A stretch of 64,000 bases of DNA from Arthrobacter sp. SLBN-100 (lineage in GTDB: Bacteria; Actinomycetota; Actinomycetes; Actinomycetales; Micrococcaceae), in contig NZ_VFMY01000001.1 in assembly GCF_006715305.1 (NCBI RefSeq), positions 2,046,001 to 2,110,000 on the forward strand, written 5' to 3'. A program made the translations under genes and the position numbers. Positions 54,650-63,205 of the stretch are shown one piece after another. Numbering within the stretch: the stretch's first letter is position 1; the number at the start of each line of letters is the position of its first letter. The notes under the pieces are model-generated. The model was not told the DNA's origin, did not search any database, and worked only from the letters and a program-made list of their open reading frames with translations.

Positions 54650-55945
54650 ATGCGGTTTAGTCTCAAGAAGTCGTCGATGGCAGCAGCCGGCGCATCAGCA
54701 GTTCTGGCGCTGGTTCTCACCGGCTGCGGCAGCAGCCCGGATGCCGGAAAGGTAGGGACCGCCGAAGATCCCGTCACCATCCGCTTCGCCTGGTGGGGCA
54801 ACGACTCGCGGGCGAAGACCACCCTCGAAGTCATCAAGGACTTCGAGGCGGCGAACCCCACCATCAAGGTGCAGGGCGAGAACACCGAATTCAGTTCCTA
54901 CTGGGACAAGATGGCCACCCAGATCGCCGGCGGTACCACTCCGGATGTCTTCGCCATGAGCGGCGCCTACCCCAGCGAATATGCAAGCCGCGGCGTCCTG
55001 CTGGACCTGGACAAGGTTAAAGACCAGGTCGACACGTCCAAGTTTGCCGAAGGGACCGTGGACCTCGGCAAAATCGACGGCAAGCAGTACACCCTCACCG
55101 CCGGCGTTAATGCCATGTCCATGGTCATCGACCCCAAAGTCTTCGAAGCTGCCGGGGTGGAGCTGCCGGACGATGAAACCTGGACCTGGGAGGACTACGC
55201 GGACATCGCCGCCGAGATCACCAAAAAATCCCCGGCCGGAACCTTCGGCACAACCCCCATGGCAAACGACTCCTTCCTGGCCGTCTGGGCCCGGCAGAAC
55301 GGTGACGACCTGTACACCGACGACGGCAAGAAGCTGGGCATCAGCGAGGACACCGCCGCCAAGTGGTTCGAGCTGAACAAAAAGCTGATGGAAACCGGAG
55401 GAGCCCCCTCCGCGTCGCAGACGGTCGAGGATGGCTCGGCCCAGCCCGAAATGACCCTGATGGGCCAGGGCAAGCAGGGCATGAAGATCTCCTGGAGCAA
55501 CCAGATGAACTCCTACTCGGGTTCGCCCCTGGTCATGATGAAGCTGCCCAACGAGAGCAAGCAGCCGGGATCCTGGCTGCGGTCATCCATGGAATACGCC
55601 ATCTCCTCCAAGTCCGCACACCCCAAGGAAGCAGCCCTGTTCATCAACTACCTGGTGAACAACGTTGACGCCGCCACCAAGATCAAGAGCGACCGGGGAA
55701 TGCCGGCCAACACCGAACTCAAGGCCGCCATCACCCCACTCCTGAAGGAATCCCAGCAGAAGGAAGCGGTGTACCTGGACCGCCTCGCTGAGATGAAGAT
55801 CGAGCCGCCTCTGCCGTTCCCCGCCGGATCGTCCGCCACCATGGAGGTCCTCAACCGGTTCAACACGGATGTATTGTTCGGGAAGATCTCCCCACGGGAC
55901 GCCGCCAAGGGCTTCATCCAAGAGGTCAACTCGAATCTTGGCTAG
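54650..55945 (+). CDS. CUT1 ABC importer substrate-binding lipoprotein, copy 2 of locus D
   Basis: The 431-residue protein has a signal peptide with lipobox VLTGCGSS (Cys at about 26), then VTIRFAWWGNDSRAKTTLEVI. It resembles copy 1 at 50805 along its length. GGGGCAGGAC precedes ATG 54650. It is divergent from the shared permease pair and heads an operon with an esterase, an oxidoreductase-DUF6807 fusion and an M24-like protein. The ligand is unknown; the enzymes suggest an acylated, oxidised sugar. Confidence 0.93.
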   Translation: MRFSLKKSSMAAAGASAVLALVLTGCGSSPDAGKVGTAEDPVTIRFAWWGNDSRAKTTLEVIKDFEAANPTIKVQGENTEFSSYWDKMATQIAGGTTPDVFAMSGAYPSEYASRGVLLDLDKVKDQVDTSKFAEGTVDLGKIDGKQYTLTAGVNAMSMVIDPKVFEAAGVELPDDETWTWEDYADIAAEITKKSPAGTFGTTPMANDSFLAVWARQNGDDLYTDDGKKLGISEDTAAKWFELNKKLMETGGAPSASQTVEDGSAQPEMTLMGQGKQGMKISWSNQMNSYSGSPLVMMKLPNESKQPGSWLRSSMEYAISSKSAHPKEAALFINYLVNNVDAATKIKSDRGMPANTELKAAITPLLKESQQKEAVYLDRLAEMKIEPPLPFPAGSSATMEVLNRFNTDVLFGKISPRDAAKGFIQEVNSNLG

Positions 55946-56011
55946 TTCCGGGCTGATCCCCGTCGTCACCACATCCGCCCTCACCACACCACGCGAACAG
56001 GAGGCAGGCCG

Positions 56012-57262
56012 GTGAACCCCAATATCGGACTGAGCCCCAATGCCCGCCCACCGCGGCCGAGCGCGATTGCCGGCTACGAGGACTGGCCTGCCTACGTTCA
56101 GGAAAACCCCCGGTACCAGGCTGCCAGCGGGACGGCCCAGGAACTGGCGGACGCCCTCGGCGTACCCGGTGCGCTGCCGTCACCGGACGTGACGGTCCAC
56201 TGGGAGGAGACGCACGACGGCGTCAACACCTCCCAGCTCAGCTGGCAGCTGGGCTTCGGACCCCGGAGCACGGGCTGGCTGATCCGCCCGGCGGGCGCTA
56301 CCGGTCCCCTGCCCGGCGTCCTGGCCTTGCACTGCCACGGCGGCAACAAGTTCGGCGGCGCGGACCGGTTGGTGGAACTCCCCGAGTCCCATCCCGCGGC
56401 GGAAAATGCCCGCACCGGCCATTATGACGGCCACGCCCTCGCCACTGACATTGCGCGCCGCGGGTTTGCCGTCCTGGCCCACGACACCTTCGCCTGGGGC
56501 AGCCGCCGCTTCAACCTTGACCTCCCGCCCTGGCGGACGGCCTCAGCGCTGGAGGCAAGGCAGGCGCAATGGCGGGAGGACGGCATCGTGCCTTCCGAAG
56601 CGGAGATGTACAACGCCGCAGCCGGATTCCACGAGGAAACCGTGGCCAAAACCGCGGGCCTGCTGGGTACCAGCCTCGCCGGCATGGTGGCCCACGACGA
56701 CCTCGCGGCGCTGGACATTCTCGCCGGACTGCCCGAGGTAGACCAGGACAGGCTCGGCTGCATCGGTTTCTCCGGCGGCGGCGGCCGTTCCCTGGCCCTC
56801 GCCGCGCTGAGTCCCCGCATCCGGAGCTACGTGGTGACCTGCATGATGACCACGTTCCAGTCGCTGCTGCCCGCCCACCTGGACGCCCATTCCTGGCTGC
56901 TGCAGACTCCGGGCCTGTGGCGCGTCGGCGACTGGCCGGAGCTCACCGCACGATCAACGGCCAGCCGGCTGCTGGTGCAGTACGCCGTGGCTGACGAACT
57001 CTTTCCCGAAGACGGCATGCGCGACGCCCACGCCATCCTGGAGTCACTGCACCCGCCCGGAACCTATACCGGAAGCTTCTGGCCCGGCGGCCATGTGTTC
57101 ACATCCCGGATGCAGGAGGAAGCACTGGACTTCCTCGCGGCCACGCTTCACAGCCCATCGACCTTCAGCCCCCAATCCACTTTCAGCTCCCAGTCCACGT
57201 TCAGCCCCCAATCCACTTTCAGCTCCCAGTCCACCTTCAGCTCGCAAGGACCACCCTCATGA
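56012..57262 (+). CDS. Alpha/beta hydrolase (acetyl-xylan-esterase/dienelactone-hydrolase-like) with repeat tail
   Basis: The 416-residue protein has LALHCHGGNKFGG (oxyanion region, about 105-117), nucleophile GFSGGGG (about 250), an Asp in VADELFPEDG (about 330) and a His in WPGGHVF (about 358). It is probably a cytoplasmic esterase for imported, acylated sugars. After about residue 380 comes a low-complexity tail of STFSPQ/STFSSQ units encoded by five 18-bp repeats. The start is GTG 56012 with GGAGG upstream. Its last four bases overlap the next gene (ATGA). Confidence 0.85.
   Translation: MNPNIGLSPNARPPRPSAIAGYEDWPAYVQENPRYQAASGTAQELADALGVPGALPSPDVTVHWEETHDGVNTSQLSWQLGFGPRSTGWLIRPAGATGPLPGVLALHCHGGNKFGGADRLVELPESHPAAENARTGHYDGHALATDIARRGFAVLAHDTFAWGSRRFNLDLPPWRTASALEARQAQWREDGIVPSEAEMYNAAAGFHEETVAKTAGLLGTSLAGMVAHDDLAALDILAGLPEVDQDRLGCIGFSGGGGRSLALAALSPRIRSYVVTCMMTTFQSLLPAHLDAHSWLLQTPGLWRVGDWPELTARSTASRLLVQYAVADELFPEDGMRDAHAILESLHPPGTYTGSFWPGGHVFTSRMQEEALDFLAATLHSPSTFSPQSTFSSQSTFSPQSTFSSQSTFSSQGPPS
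57158..57247. repeat. 18-bp tandem repeat, 5 units
   Basis: Units start at 57158, 57176, 57194, 57212 and 57230 and encode STFSPQ, STFSSQ, STFSPQ, STFSSQ and STFSSQ at the end of the hydrolase gene, just before its overlap with the next gene. Confidence 0.95.
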
Positions 57263-59331
57263 CTCAACAATCCGCCACCGCGGAAAGCAGCCCACACCCA
57301 CCCGGGGACAAACCGAACGCCGCTGACCCCGCGGCCGTTCCGCGGATTGCCCTGGTAGGCGTCCACGGCTTCGGTGAACGGCACCTGGCCAACCTGGCGC
57401 GGCTCGAGGAAGCGGGCGCCCTCGAACTCGTCGCCGTGGCGGACCCCAACCCGCCGGCCCAAGGACGGCTGGCAGAGTCGGTAGCCGTTTTCGATGACCT
57501 GGCGCAGCTGCTGGCAGCGGATCCGGGCGTCGACGTCGTCATTCTTGCCACCCCCATCCAGACCCATGCTCCCTTGGCCGTCGCCGCGTTGTCAGCAGGC
57601 AAGGACGTCTATGTGGAAAAACCGCCCGTGGCCTCCCTCGCCCAGTTCGAGGAGGTGCGTGCAGCGGCAGAAGCCGCAGGGCGGTTGGTCCAGGTGGGCT
57701 TCCAGAGCCTCGGCTCCCGGGCGCTGCCTGCGATCCGGACCTTGGTGGAGTCCGGCGGGATCGGTGACGTCCTGGGGCTGAGCGCCACAGGGCAGTGGGT
57801 GCGGAGCAAGGCCTACTTCAAGCGGTCACGCTGGGCCGGTAAGCGCAGCCTGGACGGCATCGACGTGGTGGACGGCGTGGCAACCAACGCCCTGGCCCAC
57901 GCGGTGGCCACGGCGCTCCACATGGCCGGTGCGCACACCATCGCGGACGTGGACTCGGTGGAGACGGACCTTTACCGGGCACACGATACCGAGAGCGATG
58001 ACACCTCTATCCTCCGGGTGCGCACCGCCGGCGGCACCACGTTGGTCTGCGGCCTGACGCTGTGCGCGCCCGAGCAGCAGAACCCGTCCGTGACAGTGCA
58101 CGGCACGCTCGGCGAGATCACCCTGTTCTACACCGAGGATGAGGTGGTCATCACCACAGCTGGCGGCGAGCGCCGCGAGACATTCGGCCGGACCGACCTG
58201 CTGGAGAACCTGCTGGACGCGCGGTCCACTGGCACCCCGCTGCTGTGTTCCCTGCCGGACACCGGCGCCTTCACCACGGTGCTGGAAGCCATCCGGACTG
58301 CACCGGCGCCGCAACAGATCACCCCGGAGCACATCACGTGGGAGGGAGAGGGCGACGACGCCCATCCCGTGGTGCACGGAATCGGGCCTTGGCTGGAACG
58401 TGCTGCCAAGGCGCAGGCAACGTTTGCCGAACTCGGAGTGCCTTGGGCCAGGAAGCTGCCGCCGGTCCGTGCTTTGACGCTCGACGGCCAGGAAATCGCG
58501 GAGTACCAGGACGGCAGCCGCATCCGCGCGGTGTCTTCCCCACGGCCCTACCTGCACCCGGTCCGCACCCTTGCCGGAACCGTCGTCACGGACCACCAGC
58601 CGCTGGACCACGTGTGGCACCTCGGCGTCGGAGTGGGGCTGCAGGATGTGGACGGGATCAATTTCTGGGGCGGCCGCACCTATACCCGCGAAGCCGGACA
58701 GTACATCTGGCGCCCGGACCACGGCAGAATCACCCGCACCGGAACCTCCGTGGAGGAGACGGCTGCCGTGACAGGAGGCCCGGAAGGCCGGCTGCAGGAA
58801 ACATTGAGCTGGAACGGGCCCGACGACGTCCCGGTCCTGGTTGAGGAGCGCACCTGGACCTGGTCTGGCGTCAACTCCGCGGCCTGGCAACTCTCCCTGG
58901 ACTTCGCCCTCTCCCCCGCCGGCGACCAGCCGGTCAGCCTGGGCAGCCCCGGCTCCAACGGTCGCCACGAAGGCGGTTACGGCGGGTTCTTCTGGCGGTT
59001 GCCTGAGTGCGGCGGCGCCGCGGTATGGAACGCGGCGGGCGCAGGCGAATCCCAGGTTCACGGTTCCGTGACGCCCTGGCTGGCTTGGGCCGGAAAATTT
59101 GGGGCCGGCAGCGCCACGCTCGTCTTTGTGGCGGCGGAGGGTTCCACCGACCCCTGGTTCGTCCGGGTGGACGGCTACCCGGGAGTGGGCCAGTCGCTCG
59201 CGTGGGACGCCCCGGTCATAGCTGAACCGGGCAGCCCCGTCCAACGCAGCATTACCGTTTTTGTGGCCGACGGAATCCTGGGCACAGCAGACATCGAATC
59301 ATTGATCAACCGTCGGGGGAACCGTTCATGA
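57259..59331 (+). CDS. Gfo/Idh/MocA oxidoreductase fused to a DUF6807 (PmoA-like) domain
   Basis: The 690-residue protein has two parts. Residues about 28-400 are an NAD(P)-dependent oxidoreductase (IALVGVHGFGERHLANLARL; VADPNPP; VEKPPVAS), a paralogue of the gene at 35997. Residues about 405-690 match the DUF6807/PmoA-like beta-sandwich (LHPVRTLAGTVVTDHQPLDH, then VWHLGVGVG, INFWGGRTY and HEGGYGGFFWRLP). These two domains are often encoded by neighbouring genes; here they are one chain. It overlaps both neighbours by ATGA. It is probably a cytoplasmic sugar oxidoreductase; the PmoA-like domain role is unknown. Confidence 0.88.
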   Translation: MTQQSATAESSPHPPGDKPNAADPAAVPRIALVGVHGFGERHLANLARLEEAGALELVAVADPNPPAQGRLAESVAVFDDLAQLLAADPGVDVVILATPIQTHAPLAVAALSAGKDVYVEKPPVASLAQFEEVRAAAEAAGRLVQVGFQSLGSRALPAIRTLVESGGIGDVLGLSATGQWVRSKAYFKRSRWAGKRSLDGIDVVDGVATNALAHAVATALHMAGAHTIADVDSVETDLYRAHDTESDDTSILRVRTAGGTTLVCGLTLCAPEQQNPSVTVHGTLGEITLFYTEDEVVITTAGGERRETFGRTDLLENLLDARSTGTPLLCSLPDTGAFTTVLEAIRTAPAPQQITPEHITWEGEGDDAHPVVHGIGPWLERAAKAQATFAELGVPWARKLPPVRALTLDGQEIAEYQDGSRIRAVSSPRPYLHPVRTLAGTVVTDHQPLDHVWHLGVGVGLQDVDGINFWGGRTYTREAGQYIWRPDHGRITRTGTSVEETAAVTGGPEGRLQETLSWNGPDDVPVLVEERTWTWSGVNSAAWQLSLDFALSPAGDQPVSLGSPGSNGRHEGGYGGFFWRLPECGGAAVWNAAGAGESQVHGSVTPWLAWAGKFGAGSATLVFVAAEGSTDPWFVRVDGYPGVGQSLAWDAPVIAEPGSPVQRSITVFVADGILGTADIESLINRRGNRS

Positions 59332-60446
59332 GCCAGACAACAGCTGACGCCACATCACTTGCAGGCAGGGTGGCACCGGCGTCCGCGGACGATCGCGCCA
59401 TCAAACGCCAGCGGGTCCTGGACATCCTCGACGCGAAGGCCAAGGACGCCCTGCTGCTGACCACCAACACGGCGCTGACCTGGTATCTGGACGGCAGCCG
59501 CGTGCACATCAGCCTGGCCGGCGATCCGATCGCCGCCCTCCTGGTGGACCGCGACGGCGACCACCTCGTCACCTTCAACAATGAAGCCGGCCGTATGGCG
59601 GCCGAGGAACTGCCGGCCGGCGTCGCCCTGCACACCGTGCCCTGGTACGGCAACCTTCATGAGGCGGCCGCCGCCGTCAGCACCGCCGGCAGTGGCGCAA
59701 CGCCGCTGGCGGAAGCGGACATAGCGGCCGAGCTGCGGGCCGCCCGCCAGCAACTCCTCCCGGCAGAGAGCGCGCGCTACGGCCGCCTCAGCGCCGAAGT
59801 GGCAGTGGTAATGACCGACGTCCTCTCATCCGCGCGGCCGGAGACCACGGAGTTTGAGCTGGTATCCGCCCTCGCAGCCCGGGTTGTCGCCGCGGGCGCG
59901 GAGCCGTTGGTCCTGCTGTGCAACGGCAGCAGCCGCAGCGGGTTCCGGCACCCGCTGGCCACACACTCGCCCCTCGGCCGCCGGGCCATGGCCGTTGTAT
60001 GTGCCCGCAGGGACGGCATGGTCGCCAATATCACCCGCTGGGTAAGGTTCGACGGCGGCACTGCGGAAGACCGCGATGCTGAGGCACGCATCGCAGCAGT
60101 GGAAGCGGACATCTTCGACGCCACTGTCCCCGGCGCCCGGCTCGACCTGATCTTTGCCGAAATCAAGGCAGCCTACGCCCGGCACGGCTTTGGCCCGGAC
60201 CAGTGGGAGCAGCACCATCAAGGCGGGCCGGCCGGCTACGCAGGACGTGATCCCCGTGCCACCGCTGCAGCGACCGACACCGTCGTCGTGAACCAGGCTT
60301 TCACCTGGAACCCGTCCGGGCCAGGCGTCAAGATCGAGGACACCGTCCAGCTCACCGGGTCCGGCCTGCAGGTCCTAACCGTCGACCCCCGCTGGCCCGC
60401 TACGGCGGTCAATGGCCTCCAGCGGCCGGCCACGCTCCAGCTCTAG
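59328..60446 (+). CDS. M24 peptidase-fold protein with an incomplete metal site
   Basis: The 372-residue protein has a creatinase/prolidase N-terminal domain (about 25-140) and a pita-bread M24 domain (about 145-370). Active M24 enzymes use two Asp, one His and two Glu. Here the Asp pair region reads CARRDGMVANITRWVRF without the usual Asp ligands, the first Glu region reads AFTWNPSGPG with Asn, while EQHHQGG and KIEDTVQL keep a His and the last Glu. It may be metal-independent, like creatinase, or non-enzymatic. It is the last gene of the operon before a strong terminator. Confidence 0.85.
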   Translation: MSQTTADATSLAGRVAPASADDRAIKRQRVLDILDAKAKDALLLTTNTALTWYLDGSRVHISLAGDPIAALLVDRDGDHLVTFNNEAGRMAAEELPAGVALHTVPWYGNLHEAAAAVSTAGSGATPLAEADIAAELRAARQQLLPAESARYGRLSAEVAVVMTDVLSSARPETTEFELVSALAARVVAAGAEPLVLLCNGSSRSGFRHPLATHSPLGRRAMAVVCARRDGMVANITRWVRFDGGTAEDRDAEARIAAVEADIFDATVPGARLDLIFAEIKAAYARHGFGPDQWEQHHQGGPAGYAGRDPRATAAATDTVVVNQAFTWNPSGPGVKIEDTVQLTGSGLQVLTVDPRWPATAVNGLQRPATLQL

Positions 60447-60480
60447 CCGCCTGCGCCGGCTGGACTGCAGCGGAAGACGC

Positions 60481-60515
60481 AAAAACCCCGGGACCACTGG
60501 TCCCGGGGTTTTTTT
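60481..60515 (+). terminator. Rho-independent terminator after the M24-like gene
   Basis: A 15-bp perfect stem (60481-60495 with 60499-60513), a 3-base loop and a T-run. The A-run on the 5' side allows use in both directions, which suits the convergent aldehyde dehydrogenase gene. Confidence 0.95.
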
Positions 60516-60583
60516 GTTTCGGCGATCGGCTTCAAAGGCTCACCCGGTTTCGACAAGCTCAACCACCGGAGTCCGAAGCGTTG

Positions 60584-62035
60584 CTAGGGAAGCACGAGTT
60601 CCCCGTCAACCCGGCGCGGGATGCCGAGCGGATTGCTTTCGTGCAAGGCCGGGTGGAGGACTGACTCCGGTGCGTCCTGGTAGGCGACCGGGCGCTGGAA
60701 GCGGCGGACCGCCGTCGCGCCCACCGAGGTGAAGAGCGAGGTGGTGGCCGGGTAGGGGCCGCCGTGCTGCTGGGCCCAGTTGACGGCGACGCCGGTGGGC
60801 CAGCCGTCGAAGAGGACGCGGCCTGCGAGTTCAGACAACTGCTCCACGAGTGCGGAGATGTCCTCGCCAGGCTGGGCGTGCACCGTGGCAGTCAGGCTGC
60901 CCGGTACTTTGGCCAGGACGGCGGACAGTTCCTCCCGGTCCGTGTATTCGATCAGCATGGTGGTGGGGCCGAAGCACTCCTCCAGCAGTTGCTCAGGGTT
61001 TTCCAGAGCCTTGGCCGCGGTGGTGGAGAAGACCACCGGGGCTGCACCGTTGGACACCGCATCCTGGTCCACGCTGCCGCTGACCACGTCCACGCCACGC
61101 ACGGACGCGAAGCTGCGCAGGCCGTCAGGGTAAGCCTCGGCGATCCGGCTGGTCAGCATACCCAGCGCCGGCTTGTCCTTGCTGGCCTCCGCCACCTGCG
61201 CGGCGAAATCCGTTCCGGCCGGGATGAACACCAGCCCGGGCTTGGTGCAGAACTGCCCGGCGCCCAGGGTGAAGGATACGGCCAGGCCCTCGGCAAGCTG
61301 GGTGGAGCGTTCTGCCAGTGCAGCTTCGGTAACCACCACCGGGTTCAGGCTGCCCAGTTCGCCGTAGAACGGGATGGGCTCGGGACGGGACGTGGCGAGG
61401 TCGAAAAGGGCCCGGCCGCCCGGGATGGAGCCGGTGAAGCCCACCGCTTTGATGGCCGGATCCTGCACCAGGGCCGTTCCTACCTCACGGCCGGTCACCA
61501 GCGCGAAGATTCCGTCCGGCGCACCTGCGGCCTGGAGCGCTCCAGCCACAATTTCAGCAGTCCGCCCGGAGAGGCGCAGGTGGCCCGAGTGGGCCTTGAC
61601 GATCACGGAGCAGCCAACTGCCAGGGCCGAGGCGGTGTCACCGCCGGCGACCGAGAAGGCGAACGGGAAGTTCGACGCCGAGAACACGGCCACCGGCCCA
61701 ATGGGCTTCAGGATGCGGCGCAGGTCGGGCGTGGGTGGAGTGGCCTTCGGGTTCGCGTGGTCGATCACTGCCTCGAGGTAGGAGCCTTCGGTGATCACGC
61801 GGGCGAACAGGCGAAGCTGCCCGGTGGTCCTGGCTACTTCCCCGGTGAGGCGGGTGGCGCCCAGGCTGGTCTCGGAATCGGCGATCTCCACCAGCTCGGC
61901 AGCGTTGGCGTCTAAGGCATCGGCGACGGCGGTGAGCCAGGTGGCGCGTTGGGCGTCGGAGGCGGCCGCCGAGATTTTGGCAGCCTCCGTGGCAGCGGCT
62001 GTGAGCTCGGACAGTGAGAGGGTTGCAGTTGTCAC
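60584..62035 (-). CDS. Aldehyde dehydrogenase, probably alpha-ketoglutarate semialdehyde dehydrogenase
   Basis: The 483-residue NAD(P)-dependent enzyme has FSASNFPFAFSVAGGDTASAL (about 118-138), VGFTGSIPGG (about 205), the general-base region PFYGELGSLNPV and the nucleophile Cys in GAGQFCTKPG (about 265). This pattern fits the KGSADH group that ends the oxidative hexarate pathway by forming alpha-ketoglutarate. It follows the enolase-like and KdgD genes on the same strand, which makes this the likely role. Confidence 0.9.
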   Translation of the reverse strand: MTTATLSLSELTAAATEAAKISAAASDAQRATWLTAVADALDANAAELVEIADSETSLGATRLTGEVARTTGQLRLFARVITEGSYLEAVIDHANPKATPPTPDLRRILKPIGPVAVFSASNFPFAFSVAGGDTASALAVGCSVIVKAHSGHLRLSGRTAEIVAGALQAAGAPDGIFALVTGREVGTALVQDPAIKAVGFTGSIPGGRALFDLATSRPEPIPFYGELGSLNPVVVTEAALAERSTQLAEGLAVSFTLGAGQFCTKPGLVFIPAGTDFAAQVAEASKDKPALGMLTSRIAEAYPDGLRSFASVRGVDVVSGSVDQDAVSNGAAPVVFSTTAAKALENPEQLLEECFGPTTMLIEYTDREELSAVLAKVPGSLTATVHAQPGEDISALVEQLSELAGRVLFDGWPTGVAVNWAQQHGGPYPATTSLFTSVGATAVRRFQRPVAYQDAPESVLHPALHESNPLGIPRRVDGELVLP

Positions 62036-62101
62036 GTGAGGTACCTGTTCTGTGGTTGTGCGTTCTTCTACGGTGCGTCGCCGGTTACGGTGCGTCGTAG
62101 C

Positions 62102-63205
62102 CTACGGTGTGTCCCGGAAGCGGAAGCCGAGCCCCGGCTGGTCCGTGAGGGTCACCCGGCTGTTGCTGAACCGGACCGGCGACGGGCCCGCCAGGATTCC
62201 CAGCTGCTCAAAGGACGCCTCCTCCACGTCTTCCACCAGGGTAGGCTCCGCGAGCGTCAGCGCCAGCTGGCCGGACAGCTCCGGCAGCAAGTGCGGCATG
62301 ACCTTGATGCTGTTGGTCCTTGCCAACTCCACAATCCGCCGGAACGGGGTAATACCTCCCACCCGGATGATGTTCGGCTGGATGATGTCCACCGCCTCCG
62401 CATCAATAAAATCGCGGAACCGGTAGATGGTGTGCAGGTTTTCACCGAGGGCGATCGGCACCGGCGAAAGCTTGCGGAGCCGGCGGTAGGCCCAAAGGTC
62501 ATCAGCACGGATAGGTTCTTCAAGCCACTCAAGCCCGAACCCGGCCAGGACATCGAGGGCGCGGAGCGTGGTGGGCAGGTCCCAGCGCTGGTTGGCGTCG
62601 ATCATCAGTTTCCGGTCCGGGCCGAGAACTGAGCGGACGGCGGCCACGCGTTCGGCGTCCTCGCGGATGTCCGGTTTGCCCACCTTGATCTTCACGGCCT
62701 GGTGCCCCGCCGCGATCCAGCGTTCCGTCTGCGCGACCAGCTCGTCAAGGCTGTAGTGCAGGTTCACGCCGGACCCATAAACCTCGGCGGACTCGTGCCG
62801 CTGGCCTACAAGTCCGGTGACGGAGGTGCCGGCGCGTGTGGCCTGCAGGTCCCACAGGGCCAGGTCCACCCCGGCCATCGCAATGGTGGTCAGGCCCCCG
62901 CCGCCAGCCTCATGCAGCCGTTTCCACAGCGAGTCCCAGACCACCTCGGGGTTGGCGGGCAATCCCGCGATGAAGGGCGCGATGTCGTAGTCAAGCAGCG
63001 CTTTAACCGCCTGCGGGCCAATGGTGGGCGTCCAGGAAAAACCATGCCCCGCACCGCCGTCGTCCGTGTGGATCTCTGTGACGATCACGTGGTTCTCCGG
63101 AGCTTCAACGCCCCAGCTGCGGCGCAGCGGAACGGTGATGAGCCGGGTGGAGAGGCCCGTGATGCGCGGTACTGTCCGGACCGCTTCGGCGGCCAGGGCG
63201 CCCAT
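62102..63205 (-). CDS. Mandelate racemase/enolase-superfamily sugar-acid dehydratase or cycloisomerase
   Basis: The 367-residue enzyme has a capping domain, then the barrel with AVKIKVGK (Lys pair, about 165-172), IDANQRWD (Asp ligand, about 195), EWLEEP (Glu, about 220), ALGENLHT (Glu, about 245) and MPHLLPE near 300. Its ATG overlaps the kdgD stop by one base (TGATG). Next to KdgD and KGSADH it probably makes the 5-keto-4-deoxyhexarate substrate: glucarate/galactarate dehydratase or galactarolactone cycloisomerase are both possible, the latter fitting better by length. Confidence 0.85.
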   Translation of the reverse strand: MGALAAEAVRTVPRITGLSTRLITVPLRRSWGVEAPENHVIVTEIHTDDGGAGHGFSWTPTIGPQAVKALLDYDIAPFIAGLPANPEVVWDSLWKRLHEAGGGGLTTIAMAGVDLALWDLQATRAGTSVTGLVGQRHESAEVYGSGVNLHYSLDELVAQTERWIAAGHQAVKIKVGKPDIREDAERVAAVRSVLGPDRKLMIDANQRWDLPTTLRALDVLAGFGLEWLEEPIRADDLWAYRRLRKLSPVPIALGENLHTIYRFRDFIDAEAVDIIQPNIIRVGGITPFRRIVELARTNSIKVMPHLLPELSGQLALTLAEPTLVEDVEEASFEQLGILAGPSPVRFSNSRVTLTDQPGLGFRFRDTP

